Positions 23,770 to 35,609 are shown, counted from the first letter of the stretch. The stretch is DNA of 64,000 nucleotides from Rhyzopertha dominica (GCA_025024175.1 QCXZ01000064.1:57061325-57125324), one strand, 5' to 3'. The notes: generated from the letters alone by a model not told the origin. Numbers and translations are program-made.

Positions 23770-24954
23770 ATGATTTCTCTAGATGTAATTTCTCTTTATA
23801 TTAAGATACCAATAACATTAATAGAACCCATTTTTACAAAAAATTGGCAAGAACTAGAACAATATACAAATATACCAAAAACAGAATTTATAAAAGTCCT
23901 ACATTTTACATTATTTTCAAATTATTTCCAATTTAAGAACAACTATTATAAACAAATAGATGGGGTAGCAATGGGATCATCCATCTCAAGCAATACAGCA
24001 CAAACAATAATGGAAGATTTAGAAATAACAATAACAAACAAAATAAATTATATAAATTTTATACAAGATATATAGATGATCTATTCTTAATAATACTAAA
24101 AGACAAAGTAAACGAAATTTTAAATTTATGTAATAGTTATCATCCAAAATTACAATTTACCATAGAGACAGAGAAGAAAAACACAATTAACTATCTAGAC
24201 CTTACATTAATTAAAAAAGATAACAAAATTCTCACAAAATGGTATTCAAAACCAACTGCATCAGGAAGACTACTAAATTACCATTCTAACCAAAATAAAA
24301 AACAAAAATAGCTATACAACTATAATACAACGAATAATAACTAATCCCGAACTTAGAATTGAAACTTTACATGCCACTGCTAAAATACTAAAAAATAACA
24401 ACTACCCCACTAATTTAATAAGTAGCTCAATAAAACAACAAACAGAAAAACTATACAATAGTATTCAACACGAAAAACAAGAAAAAAACACAAACATAAC
24501 GTACTTAACCTTACCATATATACCACCACTTACTCAAAAAATAAAAAACCTACTAAAACCACATAACTTCCAAATTACATATAAACCAATTAACACAATT
24601 AAACAATTCTACACACCGTTAAAAATAAAAACACCAAAAGAAACAAGGACACACACAAGATACAGTATAAAATGTAAAGAATGTAACAAACAATATATAG
24701 GACAGACAGGACAATACTTAAAAAACAGACTACAATAACATAAAAATAATAACAACTACACAGCTTTAAAAAAACATCAAGAACAAACTGACCACACTTT
24801 TGACTTTGATAATACCAAAATTATTACTACGGAACAACATAAACGTAAAAGACAATTTTTAGAAATGATACATATTGAAAAGAACCTAAACACATGTGTA
24901 AACGACAGGACCGACATACAAGGACTAAGTAATATCTACTACACCGTCATTTAA
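23770..24954 (+). pseudogene. Penelope RT and GIY-YIG endonuclease relic
   Basis: Read in three frames. Frame one has SLDVISLYIKIPI (motif A, normally SLDVxSLFTNIP) and YYKQIDGVAMGSSISSN (motif B of Penelope RT). A shift near 24050 leads to YIDDLF at 24069 (motif C, both Asp kept) and then TINYLDLTL, KWYSKPTASGRLLNYHS. A further shift near 24309 leads to YSIKCKECNKQYIGQTG and the rest of a GIY-YIG nuclease. There a TAA at 24736-24738 replaces the expected Glu of the LQEH motif. The frame ends at 24952-24954. The endonuclease would nick target DNA and the RT would copy the element RNA. At least two frameshifts and one stop make it inactive. Confidence 0.88.
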
Positions 24955-25088
24955 ACACACACTCTCACCGTCACATTTACCATCCACAATAATAGCAAAG
25001 GAACAAACTTGAAGGTACATTTTATATTAATATCAAAATCGTAAATGTCATATTAATTNTCATAATANTTTGTCAATCTGCAAAATAA

Positions 25089-25133
25089 AAATATTCGACA
25101 AAGACCTAAATTATAGGTCGAAACGTTATATTA
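25089..25133 (+). ncRNA. Hammerhead-like motif in the Penelope 3' end, core mutated
   Basis: Stem II is perfect (GACCTA, loop AATTA, TAGGTC) and is followed by GAAACGTT. Stem I can form between AATAT upstream and ATATT downstream. The CUGANGA box reads TCGACAA, with three changes from consensus, so activity is unlikely. Position and orientation fit the ribozyme known in Penelope terminal repeats. Confidence 0.55.
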
Positions 25134-25247
25134 TTAGAAAAAAGTGTCTTTAATTTGAAAAAGGGCCAGAACCTACAAATAAATACAATAAGAAAAATAA
25201 GCAATAACTAACGTGCTCGAAATATTTTACTGGTTTATTTTTGACCG

Positions 25248-25285
25248 CACAGCTGTTTCGAAGTAAAAGCCCGTCATCAGGAGTA
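25248..25285 (-). ncRNA. Hammerhead-like motif, weak stem II
   Basis: On the minus strand CTGATGA is intact and GAAAC follows after 14 bases; next comes the palindrome ACAGCTGT. Stem II pairs poorly (GGG with TTC), and the cleavage position is G instead of A, C or U. Probably the end of another Penelope relic facing the one at 23.8-25.1 kb. Confidence 0.4.
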
Positions 25286-25594
25286 GAGGGACTGAATAAA
25301 ATGCATATTTTCCGACTATACATAAATACGTAGTACCTCATCATTACTTGAAGGACAACATAATGTGGTTATTACATTTTCCAAGATAACTTATATTATT
25401 ATTATTATAATCTAGTTGACCATTAACAGTGCTGTTTTTACAAAATCTTCCTTTCTTCTTTTATAAATCAATCTACTTGAGCAAGATAAACAACTTTATT
25501 TGAAATGACGTCGCGAAGGCTGTAATTTAGGATAAATGTTAAATATTGAAATCTTAGTCTTTTTGAATTAGACCGCCTCTGATTTTGGAATAAG

Positions 25595-25635
25595 GTCAAC
25601 GTTTTGCCCGCACTTTACAGGGGCTTCATCAGGAC
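25595..25635 (-). ncRNA. Hammerhead-like motif, one core change
   Basis: On the minus strand: GTC, CTGATGA, one extra A, stem II GCCC/GGGC, then AAAACGTT where GAAACGUH is expected (G12 to A), and GAC, which can pair with the upstream GTC as stem I. Apart from G12 the core is intact. Confidence 0.5.
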
Positions 25636-25639
25636 TTGA

Positions 25640-26153
25640 ATAAGGAGTATGAATTATGGTACAACTTAACGCGAGAAAGACAAAGACAGAACCTGGCGTC
25701 GTGTGATTGGGTACCAAACAGTGGAGAGATGATAACCATTTTCGCGCATTAGATTATTCGGGGGTTTGGAAATTTTTATGGCAATTATCAGGTTGTGAAA
25801 AGAGGGACTTTCGCTAGAAGTGACACATGGCCAAACAAAATATTGTTACCGGTTTCATGCTGATGTTCGGCTACTGCTGAGTGGGTAAAAAACTTGATTT
25901 TATGCAGCGTTTATGTTCATTAAGCCTGAATTAACGGATATAGCTCTTTGCCGATATACATATACGGCATTTGGATTTGGGATAAAGATGACAATTAATT
26001 GCAAATTGTTTCTCTTCCCCATGCTTAAGAGTCAATATCTCAGTTAGGCGGGCGTTATTTCAAAAAAAGTTATACTGCTAAATAGTGTTATTTATGCACC
26101 AGTTTTCAGATTCCTTGAGGTTGCCCGCATAATGCGGGGCACCTTGTATATAA
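25640..26153 (-). mobile_element. Possible transposon end at 26154
   Basis: The minus strand from 26153 reads CAAGGTGCCCCGCATTATGC after TATA, resembling a Tc1/mariner-type end. No partner end was found, so the element and its extent are uncertain. Confidence 0.2.
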
Positions 26154-26159
26154 GTCCAC

Positions 26160-27318
26160 TTTTGGAGCGAATGGAGGTGACGACTGGAAAATGTTTTTTG
26201 TAGATATGATATGCTCTACTACCTGGATGCGAAGCAAGAGTGGGTCGCTAGTAACACCATGCTTGGAATCGATCTGAATCAATTATAAACAATTACAATC
26301 GATTTGAATCAATATATTCATCTAACGAATATCGATTTCGTGATCGTTCGTTACGTTTTTGAAAGTAAACTACCCAATACTACCACACTATTTCCTGCAT
26401 AGTTCCTCGTAATTTCTTGTAGTGCCCCATACTATTCCCATATTTCCCTGTAAAGCCCCATATTTCCTCATAATGGTCCATATCTCCCCGTAATACCACA
26501 TATTTACCGGTAATTCCTTGTACAACTGTGGATAGTTCATAATCCATCCAAAACATATACTAAAGCGGTAACGAGGTAAGGCTTTGGAACGACATATGGA
26601 TAAAAAATATGTATGTACCTCACATATACATATACGAATTATTGGAGCAACTGTCGTCTTCCGCCCGGAGTTGTCTTTAATTTCAGGATGTACGAAACGG
26701 TGCGGGAAACATCTCTGGCGGAGGCGCCAGCATGCCAACTATTATTTCAATTACAGCTGTCTGGTGGCATAAACAAACAATGATATAGCGTCTAATTTTC
26801 GTGCACCCAGTGGAAATACATGTGAAGCTTGTACATGAAGGCCTTCCCCCACTTAAGTAAACGTACAGCTGCAGGGTAATATGGGGGAATACAAACAAAA
26901 TGCACATACATTTCGGTCCCGCTGCGGCGCTCATTACAGGGGCAACATGCTCCGCCGCTGCGAAACTTTCAACCCCTTTCCATAACGACGTCGCCTTGCG
27001 CGGCTTCTATCCGTGCTCATGATATACATGGGAACGGTGCTAATGAAAGTGTAACTTTCAAAGGCGAGTTACCACGCAATTTCTGCTAAATATGCCGGCG
27101 AAAGTGCGAGGCAAATGTCGCTTTACGTGCTCGCGGCATTTAGGTGTTTCCCTCCAAATAAAGGATACAAGTTCGTGCGTATAAATACTTTGTCCTTGAC
27201 GCCGGCACCTACAGGGTAAAAGGTAACAAATCAAACAAACAACCTGAGGAGTATATTCTATTTTTTAACGTACTCTAATAATCTGATATTATGGACGCTG
27301 AAAGTGTTCACCTTCGTA
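26160..27318. other. Stretch without recognisable genes; GC-richer island 26930-27230
   Basis: No protein family recognised. The part from 26930 to 27230 is GC-rich and complex and shares no sequence with the repeats of the window. Confidence 0.3.
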
Positions 27319-27320
27319 TA

Positions 27321-29582
27321 CGGGGTGATTTTTTGAAAACTTCACACCACCTTAAATAACTTTAAATATAGCAAAAATTTAAACATTTGCAAAAACAGGT
27401 AAACTTTTGTTTGCAGGGGGACAACTTTTGAGATAAGTTTTTAATGGATAGCGCTTACTCTCTGAGCAGGGTAGACACCCCTTTAAAAATTTTAAATGGA
27501 ACTATCCATCTCGTGATACATCATTTGAAAGCTTATTTCACAAAGAGTCTGGCCATGTAATTAGTTTTACCACGTTTAACTTATTGACGGGGTAATAGAT
27601 TAATAGTGCCTACGAAACTGGTTGCTTATTAAATTGAATATTTTGGACTCTTTTCAACAAAATGTATTTTATTTTAGAGCGGAAATAAAATTTGTCCTTA
27701 CGAGAACCCAAAATTTAAACAAACAACTTGTAAAATATATGACGCTTAAAAAAACTCCCAGAATACTGAAAATTTTCTTTTGACATTATTATTATCATTA
27801 AAGTATTTATCATGTAATTTTTTAGAAAGTCCATGTCCACGAAAAAGAAAAATTATTTGTTTGTAACTCCAAAAACAGTGTGAACAAAACCATAGAAATT
27901 CAAACCTTACAATAGATTCTCAAAATGTGCACCACCTCTTTCCATACAATAATACAGACGGTTCTCGAACTCCTGCTGCACTTTTCGGAAAGTTTCAGGT
28001 GGAATCCTCCTGCACTCGTTAATAATTCTTTCTCGCAGATCGTCCAGGCTAGTAGGTTGTGTTTTGTAAACCACAGATTTTAAATGAGCCCATAGAAAGA
28101 AATCTAAAGCAGTCAAATCGGGTGATCGTGGCGGCCATTCAATTGTTCCACGCCTACCAATCCAGTGAAGAGGAAATCTATGATTTAACCAATTTCGCAC
28201 ATTAATGGCGTAATGCGGTGGGGCTCCATCATGTTGGTAAAACAATTCGTATTCATCCAACATTGGATTTCCTTCAGGGTCACGTTGGTTTTCTAATTGC
28301 TCTGTGATTAAAGGATCAATAACGTTATCAAGTAATTCTAAATACATTCCCCCATTTAGCGTCCCATCAATGAAAATTGGACCTACAATTGCGTTGCCAA
28401 GTATTCCAGCCCAGACGTTCAGCTTCTGAGGAACTTGTATATGACCTTCTCGAAAAATATAAGGATTTTCGTCACTCCAGTACCTGACGTTATGTTCATT
28501 TACAAAGCCGTTAAAAAAAATGTGCATTCATCACTGAAGCAGGTATTTTTTATTAGATTTGGATTTACTATAATCTTTTCAGTCATAATTTCGCAAAATT
28601 GCAGTCTTCTATCGAAGTCATCTTCGCCGAGTTCCTGGAGAGTTTTCATCTTATAGGGATGGAATTTGTGCAGTTCTGTAACTTTCCTTACAGATGAATA
28701 AGAAAGTCCAGTGGCTGTAGAAATGCTACGCAAAGAGCTAGTTGGATCCATTGCAAAATGACCAAGTACTTCAAGTTGGGCCATTTCATCAACGACTCTA
28801 TTCCCTGCCCTTTTTTTGTTTACTACAGATCCACTGTCTTGAAATTTCTGCACGAGATCGAGAATGTACCTAGCGTCAACATTTTTATCGGGGTGCCGTT
28901 CGTTAAACACCCTTGCTGACGCACGAGCACAGCTATGCTCAGCACCGTAAATAAAAATTATTTCTACCCTTTCGGCAGTTGAATAAACCATTATCATTTG
29001 GACTCTCACTTTAAAATTTCACGCGATTTATAAAAAGGAATGTGAACAAAAAGATGGTCGTGCCAAAGAAGTAGCCAAAAAATTGGAAACACAAAGTAGA
29101 TAATTATTTAGCCAATTCAGTATAAACTGTCGAGTTGCAATATCAAGTAATGTCGAAAGAAAATTTTAAGTATTTTTGGCATTTTGCTTAGGTGTAACAA
29201 TTATTTTTTAACAAGTTTTTTTAGGCTTAAGTAAGGACAATTTTTATTGTAACTGCAAGACAATAAATTTTGTTAAAAAAGTCCAAAATATTCCATTTCA
29301 TAAGCCACTTACTACAATGCACTTTTTGACCCACTACCCCGTCAATGGGTAAAAAATAGTAAAACTAATTACATGGCAAGACTCCTTGTGTAATAAGCTT
29401 TTAAATGATGTATCGTAAGATGGGTAGTTTCATTTAAAATTTTTGAAGGGTTATCTACCCCGCTAAGAGGGTAAGTGCTATCCGTCCCCCTGCAAACAAA
29501 AGTTTACCTGTTTTTGCAAAATTTTAAATTTTTCCTCTATTTAAAGTTATTTAAGGTGTGAAGTTTTCAAAAAATCACCCTG
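27321..29582 (-). mobile_element. DD41D Tc1/mariner-superfamily transposon, copy 2 (nearly complete)
   Basis: TA at 27319-27320 and 29583-29584 flank inverted ends (CGGGGTGATTTTTTGAAAAC and the complement of CAGGGTGATTTTTTGAAAAC). The inverted repeats are long, about 260-280 bp each, and contain a block around the phrase accccgtcaatgggt and its mirror. Length is 2262 bp. Very similar to copy 1 at 7090-9165, which has lost several segments. Confidence 0.94.
27907..28991 (-). pseudogene. DD41D transposase, one frameshift from open
   Basis: The likely start is the ATG at 28991-28989 ([16 protein letters not shown]). Then come [12 protein letters not shown], the HTH segment [13 protein letters not shown], and the first catalytic Asp in CFSDECTFF. 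There a homopolymer of eight A (28513-28520, plus strand) carries a one-base loss relative to the expected [10 protein letters not shown] reading. The second frame continues NVRYWSDENPY, QHDGAPPHY (second Asp), HWIGRRGTIEWPPRSPDL and TALDFFLWAH (third Asp). There are 41 residues between the second and third Asp, hence DD41D as in the rosa/Visitor group. The C-terminus CMERGGAHFENLL is complete. Only this shift seems to stop it, unless a sequencing error explains it. Confidence 0.93.
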
Positions 29583-29836
29583 TATACTGCATCCTAAAAT
29601 GGCTGAGGAAGAACAACGGACTACACAGAAAATTACAGTCTGTACCGAAAACTTTTGTAAATACGTACGCAACTTAATCTCTCTTCGTGCGATAAGCAAA
29701 AGCAGATACGCATTTCAAAGCCAATTTGATATTAATCAATTAAACTGTACGACGTGGCAATGTTTGCACGTTGTCATTCTCTAAGCCTTAATTACGCGGC
29801 TGAAACTTTTGATTGACAAGAACAACGTGTAAATAA

Positions 29837-30680
29837 AGGAGAAGGCTCAAGCTTATTAATTATGCAGCCTCTAGTCTCTGCTCCGTCACCGCCGTATCGA
29901 GAGGATACAAAGCGAAGAAAGTTGCAGTATTGGAAAAAGCGCATGTGGAAGAATTTTTGCGAAGGGCTTGCGATAAAGAATATTTGATGATCAAGGTAAA
30001 ATCTCATAACTTTCTACACGTTATAGATAATAAATTTTGAAATATTTTGGGTTGCACTAATAATGGCAGTTTCTGGTCTGCTCCGAATTAAAAAAAAATT
30101 GAAAATCAGTAATGTACAAGACAGAGGCGTATATTTGCTTGTTTCGATACCAGATACCAAGGCGGGCATTTCAGGAAAATTCACAAGAAGAAGGATTCTC
30201 TATCAATGCTGTGGAGACATGTAGAAAGTACATGTCCTTACGTCCAAAGAAAATATCCAACGACAGATTCTTTTTACGATACACTAATCAAAAGTGTACT
30301 TCACAACCTTTTGGAATCAACACTCTGTCGAAAGTCCCTTGAAGAGTTGCTTCATTTTTGCATCTGGGAAATGGAGAAGCTCATAGCGGCTATTGTATGA
30401 GGCGGACCACAACAATTTTACTGACTAACAGAGGTGCTGACCTCACACCATTTAAACGACATGGTGGGTAAAGAAGCTCCGCGCTATAGCAGAAAGCTAG
30501 ATCGAGGATTCTATTTCTAATAAGCTGGACATTGCAAGCAAAATCCAAGGTTCTGCTGGTACTAGTCACTCCTTGCAAGAAGTGACAAATTTAACAAGAA
30601 CTCCGACAGGCGTTCGTTCTGATACTGATGACAGCTACAAACTTAATGATAATGGCAAAAAGTTAAATATGACAGCATAA
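29837..30680 (+). pseudogene. Crypton-type tyrosine recombinase relic with an intron
   Basis: Exon one (29837-29995) gives SRGYKAKKVAVLEKAHVEEF and ACDKEYLMIK. It ends at a GT donor; sense resumes at 30051 with VALIMAVSGLLR, which in the family reads as KVALIMGVSGACR. The 55-bp intron now ends in GG, not AG. Next come VQDRGVYLLVSIPDTKAGIS, a frameshift near 30190, KYMSLRPKKISNDRFFLRY, INTLSKVP, a TGA at 30340, GYCMRRTTTILLTNRGADL and FKRHGG. After another shift, IAES is followed by TAG (30498-30500), exactly where the catalytic Tyr is expected, then IEDSISNKLDIASKIQ to a stop at 30680. The order matches the tyrosine recombinase domain of Cryptons (DUF3504 type). The Arg of the first box and RR remain; His of HCxRR is Tyr. 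Confidence 0.75.
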
Positions 30681-30681
30681 A

Positions 30682-31660
30682 TAAGCAAATTTTCATAAAT
30701 ACATATGTTAACGTTAATAATAAACAANTAAAATGTTATTCATTTAAGATTNTATTTTTCTTTATCTTACTAGTTGAATATAGTAATTTCACTATTCCAC
30801 TAGTGGATTAAGAATCTTATAGGTACCTTATACGATTTTTGTGTGTGGGTAAAACTCCAATTATAGTATAAATTGATTATGGATAAATAATTTTATGTTT
30901 CTAGCACCTAAGAACTGCTTCGTCACATTGCCTAGCCTCGTCGAACTTTGTAATATGATAATTGAAAATCCATTCAAAATTTTTCAGTTTCGTTTGCGCC
31001 AGTGTTAATAGCAAACATAATATTGGCGATTCAAATTAATATTTCAGCGGGCTCGAGCGATCAGCTGGTCGCGCAGAAAGCAATCCACTTGATTTGTTCG
31101 CGCTAGGTGACGTACCAAATACGACACAGTTTATAAAAGATTTTTACTTTTTTGGAAGCAACTGTTTCCTGCAGGTATAGGTATGCAGAAAGCTGAAGGT
31201 GTCCTTGTGAGTGGTTGTAAAAGTTTAGCCAGCTAGTAAAATAAATGCTTGCATACCATAACACACAATAACTTACTATATATTTTTTTAAAGTGGTACT
31301 AATACTTTCAGTTTCTAGTCTGTATCCGTATATATCTGCTTTGACGGGCAGGCCAAATAAACTGCAGGGTAAAGTAAAAAATCTTTTTTACATTAAGGTT
31401 GATACAAAAATAATAGGGCTTCAGTATCTTGCTGCTTTAATTTCTATGTAATTCTTCAGTGGCAATAGGACAATTTCTCCTACTTTTGATTTTTCAATTC
31501 AGACGGTGTCGGAGTATAAATCAAGTTGTTATGCATAGCTGCGGTTGGTCATTAAATCCACTACGCTTACCTTAATAGGAAAGTCATAAAAACAACGTGC
31601 TTTTGCAAAAAAACAAACAAACAAAATACCTTATTGTTTTCTAGCATTGTTTTTATTTTA
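30682..31660. other. Stretch without recognisable features
   Basis: AT-rich, no protein family or repeat pair recognised. Confidence 0.45.
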
Positions 31661-31661
31661 A

Positions 31662-33310
31662 CAATAATAATAATAATAATATCAGGACTTTATTTAAACA
31701 TACTGTTGGGCGAAGTCTAGCGTAGCTATTCCACTCAACCCAAAAAAAAACTTAGTTCAATATGAGAAACAAACCTAAAACATAGCCAACTATAGTACCA
31801 TGCTATGACTATAATTACAAGCTAATGACTTAACCTATATATCATTTGTTTTTGGAAACTTTCTACAGAGCATATTTTAGTAAACAAATCATAGCGTTCA
31901 TTATATCATTTTATAGCATTATAAGTAAAAGACCGCGTGTATAGGGAGGTTAGGAAGCTAGGCATTGATAAATGGTGGACATATCTAAGAGATGAATCAG
32001 TGCAATACAAGCTGCGACGACTATGAAACTTATCACGCAAGTATTTTGGCGAAGACGATCGAAAGACACGAAACAAGAAAGCTGCAAGGTGGTAATAAAA
32101 AAGTTGATCAATTTTTAACCATTTAAGCTGCTGTATGCACTTACTGATATGAGCATACTTTTGTAGTCGAAATATGAATCTATAGCAATTATTCTGCACC
32201 TTCTGAAGCCTGCATGTATTAACGGCATTAAGACAAGGAAGGTATACCATAAAACAATAAAATAAGTGAGGGATTACCAGAGATTCGCATAATTTTTTCT
32301 AAGTTTAAAGTTGAGAATAAGCGATTAGAGTACAAGAGCCTTAAAGCAACATAACATTTTTTAATAACAGAAGACACGTGATTTGTAAAACGAAGGTCAT
32401 TATCTACACTTAAACCAAGACTTTCATATACAGGCAGTTGATTATGGTCCACATGTAGGTACTTCAATATCATCCTTCACAAAACATTTTTGTGACGATT
32501 TCGACGCGAAGTATACTACAGAACACCTATTGCTGTTCAACTTTAAGTTAATGTTACTAGAACATTCACTAATGTTGGATAGGTCCTCATTCATTTCTAA
32601 GCACGCCCTCTCTATGTTCTGTGGGTCGAAATGGTATAAAATGTAAGTATCGTCAGCGTATGCCATGCAAGTTGAAAATTTGGGCCTTGAGAGAAAATCA
32701 GCGGTGTAAATTAAAAACAAAATTGGTCCCAGGATAGATCCTTGAGGTACTCCCGACGTCACTCTGCCGACATCAGACATTAAGCCACCCAGCAAGTCTC
32801 GCTGTCACCTATTGAGCAAATAAGATAGGAAGAAATTAACAGAAACCTCATCAAAACCGTAGTAAGTNAATTTACTACAAAGCAACACATGATCCAGTGT
32901 ATCAGAAACTTTCGAAAAATCCAATGAGANCAAAAGACCTGCCCTGCCGGCATCGAGGGATCCATTGCGCTCGTCCACTAAATTAGTCAACGCAGTTGTA
33001 CTGTAACGAGTACGAAAACCTGACTGGTTTTCGGGTATAATTTTAGCTTCAGAAATGTAACCAGATATTTGTTTATCATACTGATTGGTCTCAAATCGGA
33101 TACAGATTTAATTTCAGCAGTTTTAGGCAAAGGTCGTATTAAAGCGAGCTTCCACTCATCGGGATAATAACTGTGCTCGAAACAACAATTGATAATGTGA
33201 GCAACGTAGTTGCAAATAACAGGGCAACAGAATTTCAACATCTTAGAAGAAACGCCGTCGTGTCCAACTGCATTTGATTTCAAAGCAAGAACAATAGCAA
33301 CATCTTCAAG
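31662..33310 (-). mobile_element. LINE with TAA-type tail, 5' truncated
   Basis: The minus-strand RT relic ends at a trinucleotide run (31662-31681) that marks its 3' end. It reaches further upstream in the RT than the copy at 2.2-3.5 kb and belongs to the same broad group. Confidence 0.85.
31906..33300 (-). pseudogene. LINE reverse transcriptase relic
   Basis: From 33283 downward: GHDGVSSKMLKF and PDEWKLALIRPLPK (RT motifs 0-1), DLRPISMIN, then SGFRTRYS, SLDFSKVSDTLDH (motif A), SGVPQGSILGPILFLIY (motif B region), MAYADDTYILY (motif C with both Asp) and ESLGLSVDNDLRFTNHV. After a shift, CRLQKVQNNCYRFIFRLQ and the C-terminal tail follow down to 31906. At least three frame changes and two undetermined bases occur. 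No endonuclease domain is present, so the copy is 5' truncated and dead. Confidence 0.85.
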
Positions 33311-34410
33311 GGAAATTAATTTAATATAAAATTTAGTATTTTCATTAAAAAGTTCTCTATTTTATTTAATCTTTACATCCTTCTACCTTTTAGGTGTACG
33401 ATTGTTTGTACTTTATGTTTTTATAATAAAACTCAGCTGTCGGCGGGAAGCACCCAGCGACTGTTTTTGAGTAGTTCACTATTCTGCCGTTACACTGCGT
33501 ATCGCTTAGCTTGAATCGCCAATACTTATATTAAAATATTCGCTGGCAAATGGACGATTTAATATTTTCGCATACGTCAATAGCATCAGTAACGGTACGT
33601 TGAGTCGTATCGACTTTGCAATCGGTGTTGAACACCACGGAGGGAAGCCCTAACAGCGGTGTCCCGTGGAGGCGGCTCGAATACGCCGATCATCTGGTAT
33701 AATAAGGGAATTCAACCCTCGACCGAAGCGTATACGGGCAGCGGGGTTGCTCCCAACCCGAAGATCTATGCGTCCGTGTCCCCAGCAACGCCGTGTAACC
33801 AAGGAGGCCCGGATCAATTAGGCGCAACGGTCCGGATATTGACATTGCTGTTCAATGTATTCATCCGCCCGCAATTTCAATTAAGCCCTCGAATGTCACA
33901 ATGACGTTTTAATTTGGATTTGTTTTAAGACCGACATCAGCTGCAACGCCGCCGTTGCCAGAGGTATAATTCTCGCCGATTTCCGCTGCGTTAATGCGTG
34001 AATTGCTATCCCTAAGACAGCTGGTCGTTCGGAAATTAATTGCTTTGTTTTCGGGGAAGATCCCTTCTTTTCATTACGCGATAGATTGAAGATGCAACTT
34101 ACGCCTAATGATTCGTACGCATAGCTCTGCTTNNCAACTTTGTATATTTCGAATAAACAGGTTTTCTCTAAAAGGTGGCGATAAAATGTTACCATAAATT
34201 CCTGACGATAAAATGATGATCTAACCCAATACATCTCAATCCATAAGTGGATGATTTCGGAGTTACAGTGTCAAAAGTGCACTTCCTTCTTGTTTTAATT
34301 TTTTTTAATAACTGGTGTATTTCCAATATTCGGCTTGGAGGGATTGAAATCTGGCTCGTAGAGGGCGCCTTTTTTGTTTGTTCTTGTTACGTGTTTCATA
34401 AACATAAAAA
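33311..34410. other. Stretch without recognisable genes; GC-richer island 33600-34090
   Basis: Between two LINEs lies a complex, GC-rich block (33600-34090) with AATTA and TTAAT words and no similarity to other parts of the window. No coding family was recognised. It may be regulatory DNA or part of a host transcript; this is inference. Confidence 0.35.
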
Positions 34411-35383
34411 AGGGAAAGGTGCACGAGTGGTTGGCTAATTATTTAAGTAGTAGAAAACAGAGAGTCAGGATTGGGGACATAGTTTCGGAAGAGGCGGTGA
34501 GTGAATGTGGGATACCTCAGGGGAGTGTGATAGGGCCTCTGTAAATTTATTTGCAGATGATACATTACTTGTTGAAAGTGATTGTAATTTAGATGTAGCA
34601 ATAGCAAAAATGAATAAAATTCTTGCAAAGGTAGAGCAGTATCTAGCTTCAAATAGATTAAAGCTTAATGTATCAAAGACTAAGGGTATGATTGTGACTA
34701 CTAAATACAAATATAAATTTTTAGATGTAGATAAAATAGATTTGCATATTTGCAATTGTAGAATTGATATTGTAAGGATATATAAATACCTAGGTCTCAC
34801 AATTGACTGCTTGTTATCGTTTGATGAGCACTTTAACTACATGCAAAAGAAAATATCTAAAAAGTTGTTCTTTTTATCAAGAGTGTGTAAGTTCCTCTCT
34901 ATAGAAACGACCATTAGAGTATATAAAACTGTTATACAACCTCATTTTGAATACTGTGCGTCGATAGTTTTCCAGTTCAACCTTAACAAGATGTCTTGCT
35001 TGCAAAAACTTCAAAATCGTGCATTGAGAATTATTGTAAAGTGTACCAGGCTCACGCCGATTAGGACTATGTTGATTGCTCTACAGTGGTTGAATATTGC
35101 GTATAGGGTGCTGTATCTTACGATGGTCTTTATATATAAAATAATAAATAATCTCATGCTACCTTACCTAACAAAAATGATAGTTAGGGCACATGATGTT
35201 CATCAATATGAAACCCGAAATGCTGGTGATATTTTTGTGAATAGAACTTACACAAATGCCTCTAAATCTCTATTTTTTAAAGGTTTTATAAAATGCAATT
35301 CATTGCCACTTCATGTTAGATCGGCTAAATCTCTTAGATGCTTCAAATCACAGTTGCTGGTTTATATTACGGGCACTGGGTAG
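34411..35383 (+). pseudogene. LINE reverse transcriptase, motif B-C junction deleted
   Basis: The start reads VHEWLANYLSSRKQRVRIGD and CGIPQGSVIGPL (motif B region). The expected LFLLYINDL block and what follows are missing, and VNLFADDTLL (motif C, catalytic Asp pair) comes directly after, around 34540. From there one frame stays open to 35383: NRLKLNVSKTKGMI, YKYLGLTIDCLLSFDEHF, QPHFEYCASIVF, LQKLQNRALRII and SLPLHVRSAKSLRCFKSQLL. The C-terminal part resembles CR1/Jockey-group elements. The missing block removes part of the RT active site, so it is dead in spite of the long frame. Confidence 0.87.
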
Positions 35384-35527
35384 CGTGCGAATATTGTTTA
35401 ATTTGTTTTGGGTTGTTTGTTTTTTGTATTCATGTTGAACATTACATAAATTAATAAATGTTATTTTCCAATGTATCGAATACTAGCCCTGTGCTAATTA
35501 ATAAAGTGTATTATTATTATTATTATT
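34411..35527 (+). mobile_element. LINE with TTA tail, internally deleted
   Basis: Plus-strand RT with a TTA run at 35510-35527 as its 3' end. Homology starts at about 34411, inside the RT domain. The long open frame suggests a younger insertion than its neighbours. Confidence 0.88.
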
Positions 35528-35609
35528 AAACATGAAATGTACAATTTTTATTAGAGACGTTTATATTTTCTTATGCACATAGCACGCAGGTAAATATATA
35601 AAGTAAATA

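Larger units (their letters stand above)
23757..25140 (+). mobile_element. Penelope-like element, 5' truncated
   Basis: A retroelement with RT and GIY-YIG endonuclease parts in that order on the plus strand, followed by about 130 bp of untranslated sequence and a hammerhead-like motif at 25089-25133 in the same orientation. This is the organisation of Penelope-like elements. It starts inside the RT domain, so the 5' part is missing. The coding DNA is extremely A-rich on the plus strand. Confidence 0.88.
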
